Positions 23,766-34,599 of a stretch of 64,000 bases of DNA are shown piece after piece. Positions within the stretch are counted from its first letter, which is position 1, and each line of letters begins with the position of its first letter. The position numbers were made by a program, and so were the translations under genes. The notes below the pieces were generated by a model. The model worked only from the letters and a program-made list of their open reading frames with translations. It was not told the origin of the DNA and ran no database searches. Origin of the DNA: Papaver somniferum (lineage: Eukaryota > Streptophyta > Magnoliopsida > Ranunculales > Papaveraceae); contig NC_039359.1 in NCBI RefSeq assembly GCF_003573695.1, positions 139,959,939-140,023,938 of the forward strand, given 5' to 3'.

Positions 23766-24300
23766 AGACACTTATCATCTCCCTAATGGAGGGTGCCGCC
23801 CTTATCTTTCCCCTGGTTTCCCCTTCAAGGAGGCGTACCTCTACCATACAAGCTTGGCTCCTCCCATCCGGTCTTAACAACAACCAGTTGTTTTCGCAGC
23901 CTCTTATCCCTTTTACCTATAGGGTTTATGGTTACGAGACTGCACCCTAAGTGGGGTTTTCTTCGGGCCGAGTGCAGTATAAGCCAAGACTTGTCAACAA
24001 TGGCAAGGTACGCTCCAGACGCCCCTGGCACTCTTGACTCAACCGTGTACCTCGTCGCCTTGGTCAGATTCCGCACTCCTTGGGAGAGTCCTTATTACCT
24101 TAGTCGCCTAACCTAAGTCATATGCTTAAGCTGAGAATCCAAGGTGCCTCTCCCGGATGGGCTTTATTGACCCCAAATCTCCATGACTCAGGTTCCGGTG
24201 GCGGTGTATCCTTTCCCTGAGCCATGCAACAGGTACCCCCTTATATGACGTACTTTAGGTCTTACATTTGCCTCTTGCGGAATTGTATTCACGAACTAGG
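23766..24300. other. GC-rich non-coding block of element C
   Basis: About 530 bp is clearly richer in G+C than the AT-rich sequence on both sides, with no convincing open frame. It contains many short self-complementary pieces. I see no similarity to RT, integrase or any RNA gene I know. It lies where pol would be expected to end. Confidence 0.5.
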
Positions 24301-24603
24301 GTGTACGCCATAAAGGTTCGCCTCTTTCTATTTTGTCATTGTTCTCTGATTGTCTTCTGTAAAATTCATTATCTCTGCGAGATTCTCGCACATCATCATT
24401 TCGTATTTGCATTTCGCAATCTCAATTTTGTCATTCAATAAAATGTATTTTGAGAATTTCACTTATTGTGAGAGTGTCGCAATAAATTAATCATTCATAC
24501 ATTTCTTATTTTTATTACCTTTGCCATCCTCTGCTTCTTTGTTATTTTCTGCTACTGCTTCCTTGGTAGTGGTATGTTCATCATTTTTTATTCTAAGCTA
24601 GCA

Positions 24604-27600
24604 TTAGTTTCGCAACATCTCTTCTTCTTTTCGTTCGATTGCATCCACCATCAATTTCTCACTTCTTTGTGTCTCTTTGATTTTTTGTAGCCAATTTTCC
24701 TTCTTGTTTGCTCTTCCTTCGCAGGATTCCACCTCAGTTCCGTAACACCTCTTTCCTTCAACCCAATCTCCCTTTATGATTCCTACACCGCTGGGGTGAG
24801 GAAATTTGATGCACTAGTGGAAAGTTGAAGCTACACCTAGAATCCCATGTAGCCAAGGTCGACCAATTAATGTATTGTAGAGTGATTCTACATCAACGAC
24901 ACAAAATAGGATTTCTGAAGATACTCCCTTCAATGGAATTAGCATAGTAACCTCCCCTTTAGGATTGTTGGTAGTACCATTAAAACCATATATCTTATAT
25001 GTTGATGGTATAAGATCATCATCTCTTCCTCCCATAGTTTTATAAGTATGATAAAATAATATGTTCACAGAGCTTCCAATATCGATTAGAATCCTATTAA
25101 TTGCCCATGAATCTTCAGCTTCATCATCCTCATCTTCTTTCGGTTTTGGATTAATTTCTAATTTTACTACTAATGGATTATCATGTACCTCTTCACCTTT
25201 GGGGATTTCTTCTGCGGTAAAAGAAATAATATGTTTCTGCCATTCCTCTAGTGGCGAGATTTTCGCAATATTCATAATTTCTCTTCCATAATTATCTTTT
25301 GCGAACACTCTACTCAAAACATTGTCATGAAAATCTTAAATTGTCTTGTATGAATGTATGATAGAGTGACAGAATAGATTCTTTGCTTTTGCACCAACTT
25401 CTATGAAGAATGTTTCCTTCTTTTTCATCGTGTTTACTTTGTAATGCTCTGGTGGTGGTGGAAATGGTTGAGATTGTGGGTTCCCTACCAAAAAGTGGTT
25501 TAGTTTTCCTTGATTTATCATTCTCAGAATAATTATTTTTACATTTCTGCAATCATTTGTAGTATGTCCATGAAAATGGTGATAAGAACAAAACTCATGA
25601 CTTCTGTGGTTTGGAGGTGGTTCCGTTCCCATGTTCCATGGTGTTGGTATATTCTCCATCAAAATTATAGCTTCCCATATTTTCTCCACACTTGCATTTA
25701 GAGGTGCCATCTTGATTTCTTCCCATACTACCTTGTGTCCTCCTTGTCCTCTACTATAGTTTTTTCTTTGACCTCCATAAGTTTCTTGTGGCTGATCGAG
25801 TCTTTGAATCTTGTTATTTCCACCACGATTGTAGAAATTTATTTCTCTTTCATACTCCTCTTGATCTCAGCTTCCCATAGCTACCAGTTTCTGTTGATTG
25901 TTACCTGTCACCTTCTCTTGTTGTACTTGCGAAGTGTTCTCCACTATGTTTATTAGTTTGGGTAATAAACTTGCATTCGCTGTTTGTGAACTGGTGTTCG
26001 CAACTGGGTATGATTCCATTTCATTTTGCCTTTCCTCTAGAGAAATATATTCTTCTTGAAGTTCTCGCAATTCAGTCATTGTGATCGTATTCTTGACTCT
26101 GAAAATTTGGATGTACAATAGGTTGGTTGCAAACATATCATTGTTAAATGATAAGATAAGATATATCTCATCCACACGGCCAGCCATTTCGCTACACATA
26201 GTCCTCCATCTTTTAGTTAGGTGCTTCAAACTTTCGCCAATCCTTTGTTTTAATCCAAAAACGTCTTCAATACCAGATCGCGAAGAATTATTACTTATAT
26301 ATGCCCCCAGGAATGTAGTCTGCAAATGATTGAAGGATGTTATTATATTCTTTGGTAGACTTTGAACCATTTTAACGCCTCCCCTGTTAAGCTGGATGCA
26401 AAATATTTGCATAATACGGCATCATGATTTTCCCATTGCAACATACACCTCACGTAGGCTTTAATGTGTTGAATTGCACAAGTTGTTTCATCCAAAATGA
26501 TGGTTAATGCGGGAAAATTGCATTTCGGAGGTATTCCTCCTAGTTGTACTTCCCTTGTAAATGGAGTTTTTGCAGCTTCTTCTATAGCTTCATCTAATTG
26601 TCTTCTGCCTACCTCTCCTCTATTATTTAGCATTCCTCTCATTTCTTCTAATTCTTTCAAGATTTGTTTATTTACACCTGAATTTTGATCCATTGGTCTT
26701 TTTAATTTCGCCTCCCTTCTTCTGCGTTCATGTCTTTCTTCTCTCGCGAAATTTTGCGTTTCTTCTTCATTATCCTAATCTCGTCTTCTTCTGCGATTCT
26801 CTTCTTCATCTCTATCTTGAATTCGCATATGATGATATCTCTCATTTTCACCTTCATGATTTTGTTCATTTCTTATTAATTCCATTCGCTGTCTTTCAGC
26901 CATCCTCTGTACTCTATCATACTCTTCATTGATATTACCGTTATTCCGGTTTTGTGTATGCCTTCTTTCTCGATTGTCGTGATTGTTCTGGCGAATTGTC
27001 TCCTGAATCTCTTGTTCTTCCATTTCCGCTCTCAATCTTTCACGTTCGCAAATTAAACGTGCTTGTTCAGCATAATGTCTTTCAATTTCTTCTTCAATAG
27101 TTTGTTGATTTCTTTGAGTTTCTCTCTCATGTAAAATTCTCCTGCCTTCCTCTTGATTCCCTTCGCCATCTTGATCATTTCGTCCCTGACGTTGTCCATT
27201 CTCTTGATTTCTACCATTTTGCCTATCATCAAAAGTTTCATTTTGTGGAACGTAACGATCATCAGTTCTTTCTCTATTTTCGCGATATTCTACATTAGAA
27301 TTTGATATTTCTTCTTGAATATTGTTTCCAGCATTAATTGTGGGTGAGTTTCGCCTCATCTCTCTTCTAGTCGATCTTGAATATGATTTTGTAATACTTC
27401 TCGATCTTCTACTCTGTAGTCTCATATTTTCCATCCTCAATTCGTGATTTTGCCTTGTTAGATTTGCACGTTCTTCTGCCTCAGCTCTTCTTTCTTCATG
27501 TATTCTTCGTCTCAACGTTTATAACGCTCCAATTTCCTCATCTCCATGAATTATTCCTTCATCTGCTTCTTGATTTCTTTCTACCTGTCTATGGTTTCTG

Positions 27601-27863
27601 GTTTGCTGCTCTTCTTCTACTTCTTTTGCGGAATTTGATTGCCAAGTGTGTATACTCACCCTATCATAATCTATACTCCTTCCTTGTACTTGTGTTTGTT
27701 GAACTGGTGGTTGAATTTGATTTTCTCCATTATTTCTCATTCTAGTAGATTCTCCCATGTCACTTCTTTTTCTTCCAGCAATTCTCTTGCTTCTTCTAAC
27801 AGTAGTTGGTTGTTCTGATGTATTTCTTCTTCTAGCCATTTCTTCAATGTTAACGAATTGCAA
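24604..27863 (-). pseudogene. Element C gag-protease (broken)
   Basis: This is the capsid and protease polyprotein. It reads minus from 27863; the Met of MARRRNTSEQ at 27839 is the likelier start. A charged Arg/Glu-rich N-terminal region of about 360 residues precedes the Gag core (FASSLTGEALKWF near 26345-26385, then NHLQTTFLGAYI). A zinc-knuckle-like segment, FCSYHHFHGHTTNDC, lies near 25550-25595. The protease carries LIDIGSSVNILF near 25055-25090 and ends with YNTLIGRPWLHG near 24845-24880. In-frame stops lie at 27519, 26775 and about 24814. The frame shifts near 26345-26380 and again between 25710 and 25867, and near 25320. After the protease the frame reads KFPHPSGVGIIKGDW to TAA at 24604. 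There is no RT downstream. Confidence 0.88.
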
Positions 27864-27953
27864 GAAATTATGTAAAAATCTTAATCAATCACTCCAAATC
27901 TTCACAAATCTCAATATTACTCTTCAATTTTTTCTAGAATAATCTTCAATCCT

Positions 27954-27970
27954 CCCTGTTTCTAGCGCCA
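27954..27970 (-). other. Element C primer-binding site
   Basis: On the minus strand the LTR ends CTACA, then TAA, then TGGCGCTAGAAACAGGG. TGGCG...-type sites are typical of plant gypsy elements. I cannot name the tRNA with confidence. Confidence 0.8.
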
Positions 27971-27973
27971 TTA

Positions 27974-28442
27974 TGTAGTTGCAGGAAATCCTACACTACA
28001 CCCCTCACAAGATTTCATTAACATTCAACTCATTTTAGATTAACAATCTTAATTTTATTGATCAATATTTGAAAAATCTTACAAGAAAATATAAAGGAAT
28101 CAAGAATAATCACTGCTCTAGATTTTCTCTCTCCTATTTACTTGCTTCTCACCCAGAAAAAGATCTTTTTCTTTCCTTTACAACTGAACGACTATTTATA
28201 GGAAGTACATAGTGGATGACACCTAATCTGTCCCTATTTTCGGATATGGCTTGCGACATTCTCGCAACCTTACAAATGTTAATCTCGCAGACTCTCTTAT
28301 TTTCGCAGAACCATCACATTTTTCTCATGATTTTAGCTGACGTCGTTTATTATGTCATTTCTGAAATTGTTCTGCGATGCTATTGTGTTGTGTTGTTGAT
28401 TATTTCGCTGAGGCATTATTGTTGCGAGATTCTGATCCTACA
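27974..28442 (-). repeat. Element C 5' LTR
   Basis: A 469-bp copy equal in length to 19472-19940. It is followed on the right by the TSD AGTCC. It contains the minus-strand TATA box at 28192-28200. Confidence 0.95.
28192..28200 (-). promoter_or_regulatory. TATA box of the element C LTR
   Basis: On the minus strand CCTATAAATAGTC is a good plant TATA box, about 220 bp before the LTR end. It points into gag, which confirms the element's direction. The other LTR has the same box at about 19690-19698. Confidence 0.7.
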
Positions 28443-29909
28443 AGTCCCTAGAAGAAAGAGCATAGGTCGAAAAGTCGGGCAGATGGTATTCGTCCAGGTT
28501 CATCAGCCTCAATGATTTCCAACTCTTCAAATATGCAAGTATATACGCATTTCTTTCTGAACAACCATTTTTTTGTTGTTGCTCATTTCACTGAGTATCT
28601 CTCTTTTCTAGTTTTTGAAACCAGGGGGAGAGAGTATGAATGCCTTTGCCAGACTTGCCCGTGGCCAAAAGTTGGCGCTTCAAGAAGAAGAATTCGTCGA
28701 TACTGAGTCTTCTGAAGACGAGGATGAAGGAGAAGAAAGTTCAGGATCCAGTGGTGACGAAAAAACGCTTCTGAGCGTAATAGCGAATCCAACTCTTCCA
28801 GTGGGCCAAAGAATGAATTGGTAAGTCTCACACATGGTTTTCTTCTTGGGTTATTTATCCTTTTGATGTGAAATAAATATCCAATTGGTGGTATTACAGA
28901 AAGAAACTGTTATGATTACGCCTTCGACCATGAAAGATGCAAACAACCCTGAGATAGAGATCAATCATAATGAAGATGTGGTTGCGCTCTCAATCATAGA
29001 AACCGCATCTGTGAATTACTCCGAGATGAAGATTGATCATAATGAGGATATTGTTGCATCTTCACCAGTAGAAACCCTATTTTTGACTGTGGGCGCAATT
29101 GTTTCCAGAGAACTTCCTGGAGTTGAAGGAGCTACGCTAATCAAATATCCGGCTGCAGGTGTTATCTTCAGCCCTCCATTTATGGCTCCTTTTATTGATC
29201 ATGTGTTGATTGGGGGATTCAGCATACCAGCTAAGTATGCGGAGTTATACACTCGAATATGGGAAAAGTATGGGCACATCGCAACGACCAGGAAGATCGA
29301 CAGTCGCTTCACGTTGGTTAAACGCGCGGAGTAAACCTTATCTTCAATCCATGATATGTGCAATGTGACTGGATACACCGTTTCTGGATATGTAATCTCA
29401 AGTTGGGAGTTCCATCGGGACATGTGCGTGAGCTTTGAGTTTAATGTCTCCTGGTTCTGTGAAGGGTTTTCTGAAATCAAAAGGCTGCAAACTGAAATGA
29501 ACAATATCCCTTCCTTGGATTTCATTAATCAACGAGAAGCGGAGCTCGAGAAGTTATCCCAGGAGCTGAAGTTGAAACAAGCTGCTCTTCAAAGCATGAA
29601 TGACACTTTTTCTAAGAAGAACGAACTACTGCTGAATGATTTCCCTTGAATGCTTTTGTTTTTTGAACTTTTCTCCTTTTAGATTTTTGAAAGGCAAGAG
29701 ATGCCTCTTTTGTGGTTGGATTTTCTAGTTTTGAACTAGTAGGTAATTGCTTTGTGAAAATGTTTGAATTGGTTTGTTTCTGAAATGATTTCGTGGGTAA
29801 TTTTCTGAATGATATTTAGATAACTAATAAGTTAGAATCATGAATGAATAATGCAACCACTTTAGGAGAAACTGTAAACGCAGGTATTTTGAATATGGCT
29901 TCTCTTGTG

Positions 29910-30600
29910 TTAGGAGTTGTTGTCGTGGGAATTCTTGTATACTTTGACGCGAAGCTCGTTTCGAGGGTGGAGTCGAGACTGCGAATGTTGACTCAGGCAC
30001 GGATAGTTTAGTTCCACAATTTGGTTGAAACGCAAGTTCTCTTGCGGGTTCTGCATCAGTGGCGATAGCGTGAAGCGGTTAGACTGAATACTATTCATTG
30101 GTGCAATTCCCGTCTTCATAGATGCCTTGGTAAATTTCCCCTTCCTCTGGTGCTTCTTTATTTAGCAAAGTCAGAGAGGGCGTGGATGCGGATTGTTGGA
30201 CGACTCTCTGAAATTCCGCAAGAGTTTGGAGATACAATTTTTCCAATAAATATTCGTAGGCCGTCTCCTTACCTTTGCTTTGCAAACACTATGATGCACC
30301 TGGCGGGTCTCTTCCTTTGGCCTTATGAAATTGTATTAACTCTTTGTCATTGGATGGGTTGAGTTGGTCATTTTCCTTTTGCTCGCGTCCGATGCGTCTA
30401 CGTACTCTGTCTGCATTGTTGTTGGCGGAGGCACATACCTCAGACAGGGACTCAACACCTTTTGTATCACTTCTAAAGATGGTGGCGTTCTCCGAGCAAA
30501 CGAATCGGCTTGTCATATTCTTTAGCACACGAAGCGTCTCATTTTTCAACTTGAAAATATTGGTTTGATTTAAGATAACGTCTTCTAGCATCTCCGCCAC
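29910..30600 (-). pseudogene. Gag-like remnants of element B1
   Basis: These lie on the minus strand about 190 bp after the PBS. Three short frames (30600-30289, 30285-30091, 30119-29910) encode a Glu/Lys/Asn-rich sequence (MAEMLEDVILNQTNIFKLKN near the start, EAPEEGEIYQGI later). Position and direction fit the N-terminus of a Tat-type Gag, but I cannot identify a Gag core or zinc knuckle. The sequence stops about 250 bp from the end of the PMD gene. The rest of gag and all of pol are therefore missing. Confidence 0.35.
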
Positions 30601-30791
30601 AATCTCCGTGGTGATCGGATCTCAAGCATTTGTGGTTTTGGAAGAGTTTGGATGACCCGGGTACATAATAAGATAGAAAGTTGGAATTGGAAATTGAAAT
30701 GATTTTTAGGTTAATGATTTAAGATTCACCCTCTTGAAATTGAGAAAATTGAAATGAAATTGAAAATTGATTTTGCAACCGAGAGATTAAT

Positions 30792-30809
30792 CTCCCACTG
30801 TGGTCGCCA
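30792..30809 (-). other. Element B1 primer-binding site
   Basis: On the minus strand TGGCGACCACAGTGGGAG lies two bases after the LTR end (AAACA). It resembles the TGGCGACTCC-CTGGGGA type used by Tat/Ogre elements. It fixes B1 as minus-oriented. Confidence 0.85.
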
Positions 30810-31196
30810 GTTGTTTATAGGTGAAAACTGACTCTGCTGGTTTTGGTAAATTTAGGTGTGCCGCCGAGAAACGAATCTTAACCCTAAACAAATGCAATGC
30901 ACTGGAGTACTTTAGATTCGAGAGATCAATCTGTACAATCCTGGCCTAAATCAAGAAATGGTCGTTCCAGTCTTGCTTCGATCACAAAGTGAAGGAGAAG
31001 GGTTGATCTTAGGGAGGGAAGCGGAGAAGGTGTTGAGATCAAAATATTGAATTTTGAGGGTGTGACTGTTTTATGACTTGTATCAAAATTTGGAACTGGC
31101 TTGCGGAATGTAATCTATCAGTTCTTAGTGTTTTTGTGGATACTTATGTTGTTGTTAACCAAAACTCTCTTGTCCTTTGGTCGAAATAGGTAGAAA

Positions 31197-31206
31197 CCTA
31201 TTTATA
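31197..31206 (-). promoter_or_regulatory. Sense TATA box of the element B LTR
   Basis: On the minus strand TATAAATAGG lies about 390 bp before the LTR end and points into the element. It is conserved in B2 at 42906-42914. Confidence 0.6.
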
Positions 31207-31864
31207 CAAGTCATAATTGAACGTATCTTGATATCGTAGGAAGTGGAGGTGGTTGAGTGATGGATAAGTGGGGTAATGTGTAAATGCTAGGAACCACGTC
31301 TCCACTATGAAGGGAAACGGGTTAGTTTACACTCACTACTTCTTGCTGCCACTAACGATCCGCTCTCCTGACACTTTCTTATAATGGGCGTGTTGTATGA
31401 CACTTTCTTATAATTATGGCGGTGCCATGATGTGGGAACGGCCACAGGCGCAAGGATAGCCATGGGTGCCATAGCATGGCGCCATTTTTAGGGTTTCCTG
31501 GGTCTCGCATGGATCGTGGCATGTTGTGGGGCCAAAGTGGCGTAATTTGGGCCACGACTAGAAATTAGGGTTTCGACTAATGCCACTAAAGAAAAAATCG
31601 TGTTTCTGATTAGAATACCCTGATTGAAGTCCGTTATGGCATTGGCCACGAACAAAAAGTGGGTTTAGCACGTAGCTGCGCTTGTTGTGGCACGTTGGCA
31701 TGTTGCTGCCGCGGAATGGCATGTTGCCATGTTGCTACCACGGAATGGCATGTTGGCATGTTGCTTCCACAGAATGGCGTGGCCTGCCAATAATCATGTT
31801 GGCGCGGTTTGGCGAGTTGGTTAGCTAATTGGCATGGCGGCCTTTTGGTGCAGCTTCCCTTTTT

Positions 31865-32160
31865 AATGCGTGTAGCGGATTTAGAGCGACATGATTGGTC
31901 GACAGGAATGGGGGTCGGCCAATCATGGGGCATGGCCACATCTCTAGTGCTCGTGGCGCATTTAAAGCGACCTAATTGGTCGATAGGAAAGAGGGCCGAC
32001 AAGTATGGGCCCGACCACATTCCATGTGCATGTGGCACATTTAGAGCGACCTGATTGGTCGATAGGAAAGAGGGCCGACAAGCAATATGGGGCCGGCCTC
32101 ATTATAAATGCGTGTGGCACATTTAGAGCGGCTTGATTGGTCGATATAAAAAGAGATTGT
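31865..32160 (+). promoter_or_regulatory. Four-copy tandem repeat with ATTGGTCGA boxes and an antisense TATA
   Basis: A unit of about 82 bp, with GTGGCACATTTAGAGCGACC then TGATTGGTCGA, starts near 31866, 31951, 32028 and 32110. Each unit carries an inverted CCAAT box. The last one leads into TATAAAAAG (32145-32153) on the plus strand. The same arrangement occurs in B2 (44150-44460). It could be an outward or antisense promoter. This is inference. Confidence 0.6.
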
Positions 32161-32884
32161 CAAGGGTAACATGGAGCGTGGCCAGCGGCCACAGGCGGCG
32201 CCTGTTGGAGCGGACCGACCAGTTATGTGGCATGGCCGCGCCTCTTTTGTTATCGCTCCCATTTGCCACAGTTCTTCTTTATTTCTCGTTTTTTGGTAGG
32301 ACTTTGCTCCTACTATCTCCATGGCGGATTAGTTCCCAGTTAGTCTAGGTTTGGCCTCGACCAATAGGGTTCGAGATATTTGCACAAGGCGTAAAAGACC
32401 TAATGTGTGTACATTAATTGGGCCAAAAATTGAATCTTGTGAATTATCACAAAAATGAACAAATTTAACAAATTCTGTGTGTTGACACAAAATTCTTTTA
32501 TTCTCAGAGAGCAGTTAGCGCTTCTTCTGATTGAGCATTTTCATGCAGACCTTAATTTTGATACTTTGGGAAATTCATGCTACCCAGCTGCGAGTGAACA
32601 GTAATTGTCATGTCGTACCAATACTAAGGGTTCAGCCAGGGAACATAGCATAGGAAAATACTCAATAAACCATACGCTAGTAAGTAATGCAGGCGAGAGT
32701 TTACAGAATATTTGGGATTCTTGCTACATGCACCATTCTGAATAAATATACTGTGTTGCTCAATACATGTGAGTAGAGAGGCCCGAGCACTCATTACTTT
32801 TAAATGGCTCAGTCCTTTTTGCAGACGGCGCATTAGACACGGGGTTTTACAATTTTAGTCCTGAACTAAAAACCACCATCAACG

Positions 32885-34599
32885 GGAAGAAACCAACTTT
32901 ATTATGTAAGAACTCATTTATTTTCGAATAAAATATTCTTTTGGATTTAATTGCCTATTAATTTCTCTTCTAAAAATGCTTTATTCTTTAATCCTTTCGA
33001 ATAGCCTTCAGCAATTGATTTTTTATAAGAGAAGGAGACTATAAATATTGTTTTGGTACAACAAAAGTTGTAATACTGTAAAATATTTCAAGACATATCA
33101 GTTGAGTCTTAGATAGTCTTGAGATATAAAACGAATATTCATTAGAGATTTGATTGAGTAATCTGCATAAATAAATTGGTGGAATCTGAAAACCCCAGTT
33201 CTCTTTAGTAAAGTTGCTTATTATTTTATAAGTTTAAGATTTTCTAAATTCGTTCCTTTTTTTATATTTTTTGGATAATTTAATGATTTTTGTTAGAGGG
33301 AGAGCAAAAACGGAACCGAGGAGAGCAAATAACGTAATTGACTCACTAACCAGGACTGATTTAATATATTTATGTGAGTCAGACGAAGTTACCCTTCAAC
33401 CTAACCCTCCCGACTTGTAATCTAACCATACAATATTTGTACATTAGAAAAATTTTGTTCTCCAATTTTGATATGAACTATTTTTTTTGTTCACTTTCAG
33501 CAATACGATTTAATGGGTTTTCATTTCGTGATCGAATGATGATTGGGCATAATGTGCAGATGATAAATTACTGATTTTTTGTTTGTTTTCTTCGTTTTGG
33601 CCTGTTTGATTTGATTCGCGGCATCATATATCTTCTTACTATCTTCATTATCCTTCTTTGATCTATATTCTTTTGAATTTATGACAAGATCATTGAATAG
33701 GTTTGGTGCTGTTACTGAAATCAACAAAAATAAACATAAAAACAAGAAGGGTTTGAAAATTGTTTATGATACAACAGACAAACAAATCTTTGATTGGTTT
33801 AACAAAAGATCACCTTTAAATTCTCTTTTTTATATTACATGAACAACAAAAGATCGAGGAAGTACTTTTCTGATTATAATAGCAAGAACAACATTTGTCG
33901 CATTAATGAAATTCAGAACGATATTAACTGGTATATGAGGGCTAATGTAAGGTTAACTTTATCCACCTCATACAAATTCATTAAATCGGTCCATGTTAGT
34001 GAGTCAATTACGATTTTTGATTTCCTCGGATCCGTTTTTGCTCTCTCTCTAACAAAAATCTAATTTAATTGTAGATTAGAGATAATAATTATTTAGTCTC
34101 CGAGGACAACCCTTACTTGCATATTATACAATCCATAGTCGTGCTCTTGTGGTCAACATTTTTATCACATCAGTGAATGAAACCCTAAATTGAGTTTATA
34201 GAGCCAAGACCTGTCTCGAGATGATGAAAACTAAAAATCTTGGCATATCTCGTTGCCTAGTTAAAAGATTCATCTTGCATGAGAATGCTGAAGTTCAAAA
34301 CTTATTCGACGCGAGTCTTGTGCTTAAGGTTGAATCATATTTGCATGTGATATATTTTTGTTGGGTATCCCGCATGAGCTAGGGCTCAGTCCCCAAGGGT
34401 TGGGGCTTAGTCTCCAACTTTTGACCAGAGTTTGGACTTGGCATGAATACTGGCAATCAACAACACCTTGCGGAGGCTTCACCATGAGATGTTCATGATT
34501 GAGTCTTTGTTTGTGACCTGTCGTGGATTGTGAACAGGGAGGATACATCGCTAATCTAGGATTTTATGTTGATGGCGTGTATAAATAAGGCTTAAGCAT
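32885..34599. other. Unassigned repeat-like DNA around a MITE
   Basis: Outside 33276-34069 I recognise nothing. The left part (32885-33275) has a TATA-like GACTATAAATATTG near 33038 and could be LTR-derived. The right part (34070-34599) ends with GTATAAATAAGG near 34580, just before sequence that matches the D LTR. No coding region is seen. Confidence 0.5.
33285..34060. mobile_element. Mutator-like (MULE) MITE, 776 bp
   Basis: A 9-bp TSD, TAATTTAAT, flanks it exactly (33276-33284 and 34061-34069). The terminal inverted repeats begin GATTTTTGTTAGAG and stay similar for about 75 bp, with weaker similarity to about 115 bp. They share GAGCAAAAACGG and GTAATTGACTCACTAAC. A 9-bp TSD with long inverted repeats is the signature of Mutator-like elements. 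No transposase is encoded, so it depends on a partner. Confidence 0.88.

Larger units (their letters stand above)
19472..28442 (-). mobile_element. Element C: non-autonomous Ty3/gypsy element with antisense gene
   Basis: Both LTRs are 469 bp and lie at exactly 19472-19940 and 27974-28442. A 5-bp TSD, AGTCC, lies at 19467-19471 and 28443-28447. The PBS, the PPT, a TATA box and gag-protease show minus orientation. The plus strand between protease and 3' LTR holds a separate intron-containing gene (20309-23013). There is no RT, RNase H or integrase. C is inserted in the PMD gene of B1; B2 shows the uninterrupted site. Confidence 0.93.
17874..29649 (+). pseudogene. Plant mobile domain (PMD, Aminotransferase-like PF10536) gene, antisense in B1, disrupted
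   Basis: PMD proteins (Arabidopsis MAIN/MAIL1 family) act in transposon silencing and genome stability. Related PMD genes are also carried by transposons. Here an ATG at 17874 opens a 399-residue frame with the PMD hallmarks TFISRWN, ICRWGEMTI, VVLLNLPVVGN, TWWVSEWF, the LPIGSLFLGSLY helix and LRWLKKRARP. The frame stops at TGA (19071-19073). B2 has CGA there, so a single C-to-T change killed this copy. The frame then continues to 19466, where element C interrupts it, and resumes at 28443. Later exons look like 28612-28820 (acidic, Ser-rich; donor GTAAGT) and about 28900-29330 (ending YAELYTRIWEKYGHIA). A coiled-coil exon ends at 29649. It shares no operon-like unit with gag, which is on the other strand. 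Confidence 0.82.
16757..32884 (-). mobile_element. Element B1: Tat/Ogre-type Ty3/gypsy element carrying an antisense PMD gene
   Basis: The orientation is minus. The 5' LTR is 32884-30812, followed by the PBS TGGCGACCACAGTGGGAG. The 3' LTR starts TGTTGATGG at 16936, directly after the PPT AGCAGGGGACTTAA, and is cut at 16757 by element A. Between them lie Gag-like remnants (29910-30600) and, on the opposite strand, a PMD gene (17874-29649). No protease, RT or integrase is visible, so it is non-autonomous or internally deleted. Element C is nested at 19472-28442. B2 is a second, truncated copy. Confidence 0.85.
30812..32884 (-). repeat. Element B1 5' LTR
   Basis: About 2.07 kb, homologous to 42519-45181 in B2 and to 16757-16936. 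In minus orientation it starts at 32884 (plus strand CCATCAACG; CCATCAACA in the other copies) and ends at 30812. Relative to B2 it lacks about 600 bp near 31400. Short direct repeats of a GGCATGTTG type lie at 31680-31790. Confidence 0.9.

Noticed and set aside
26775..27515. Arg/Glu-rich frame as a host RNA-binding or SR-like protein
   Set aside because: It is in the same reading frame as the Gag core of element C with only single stops between, so it is the Gag N-terminal region.
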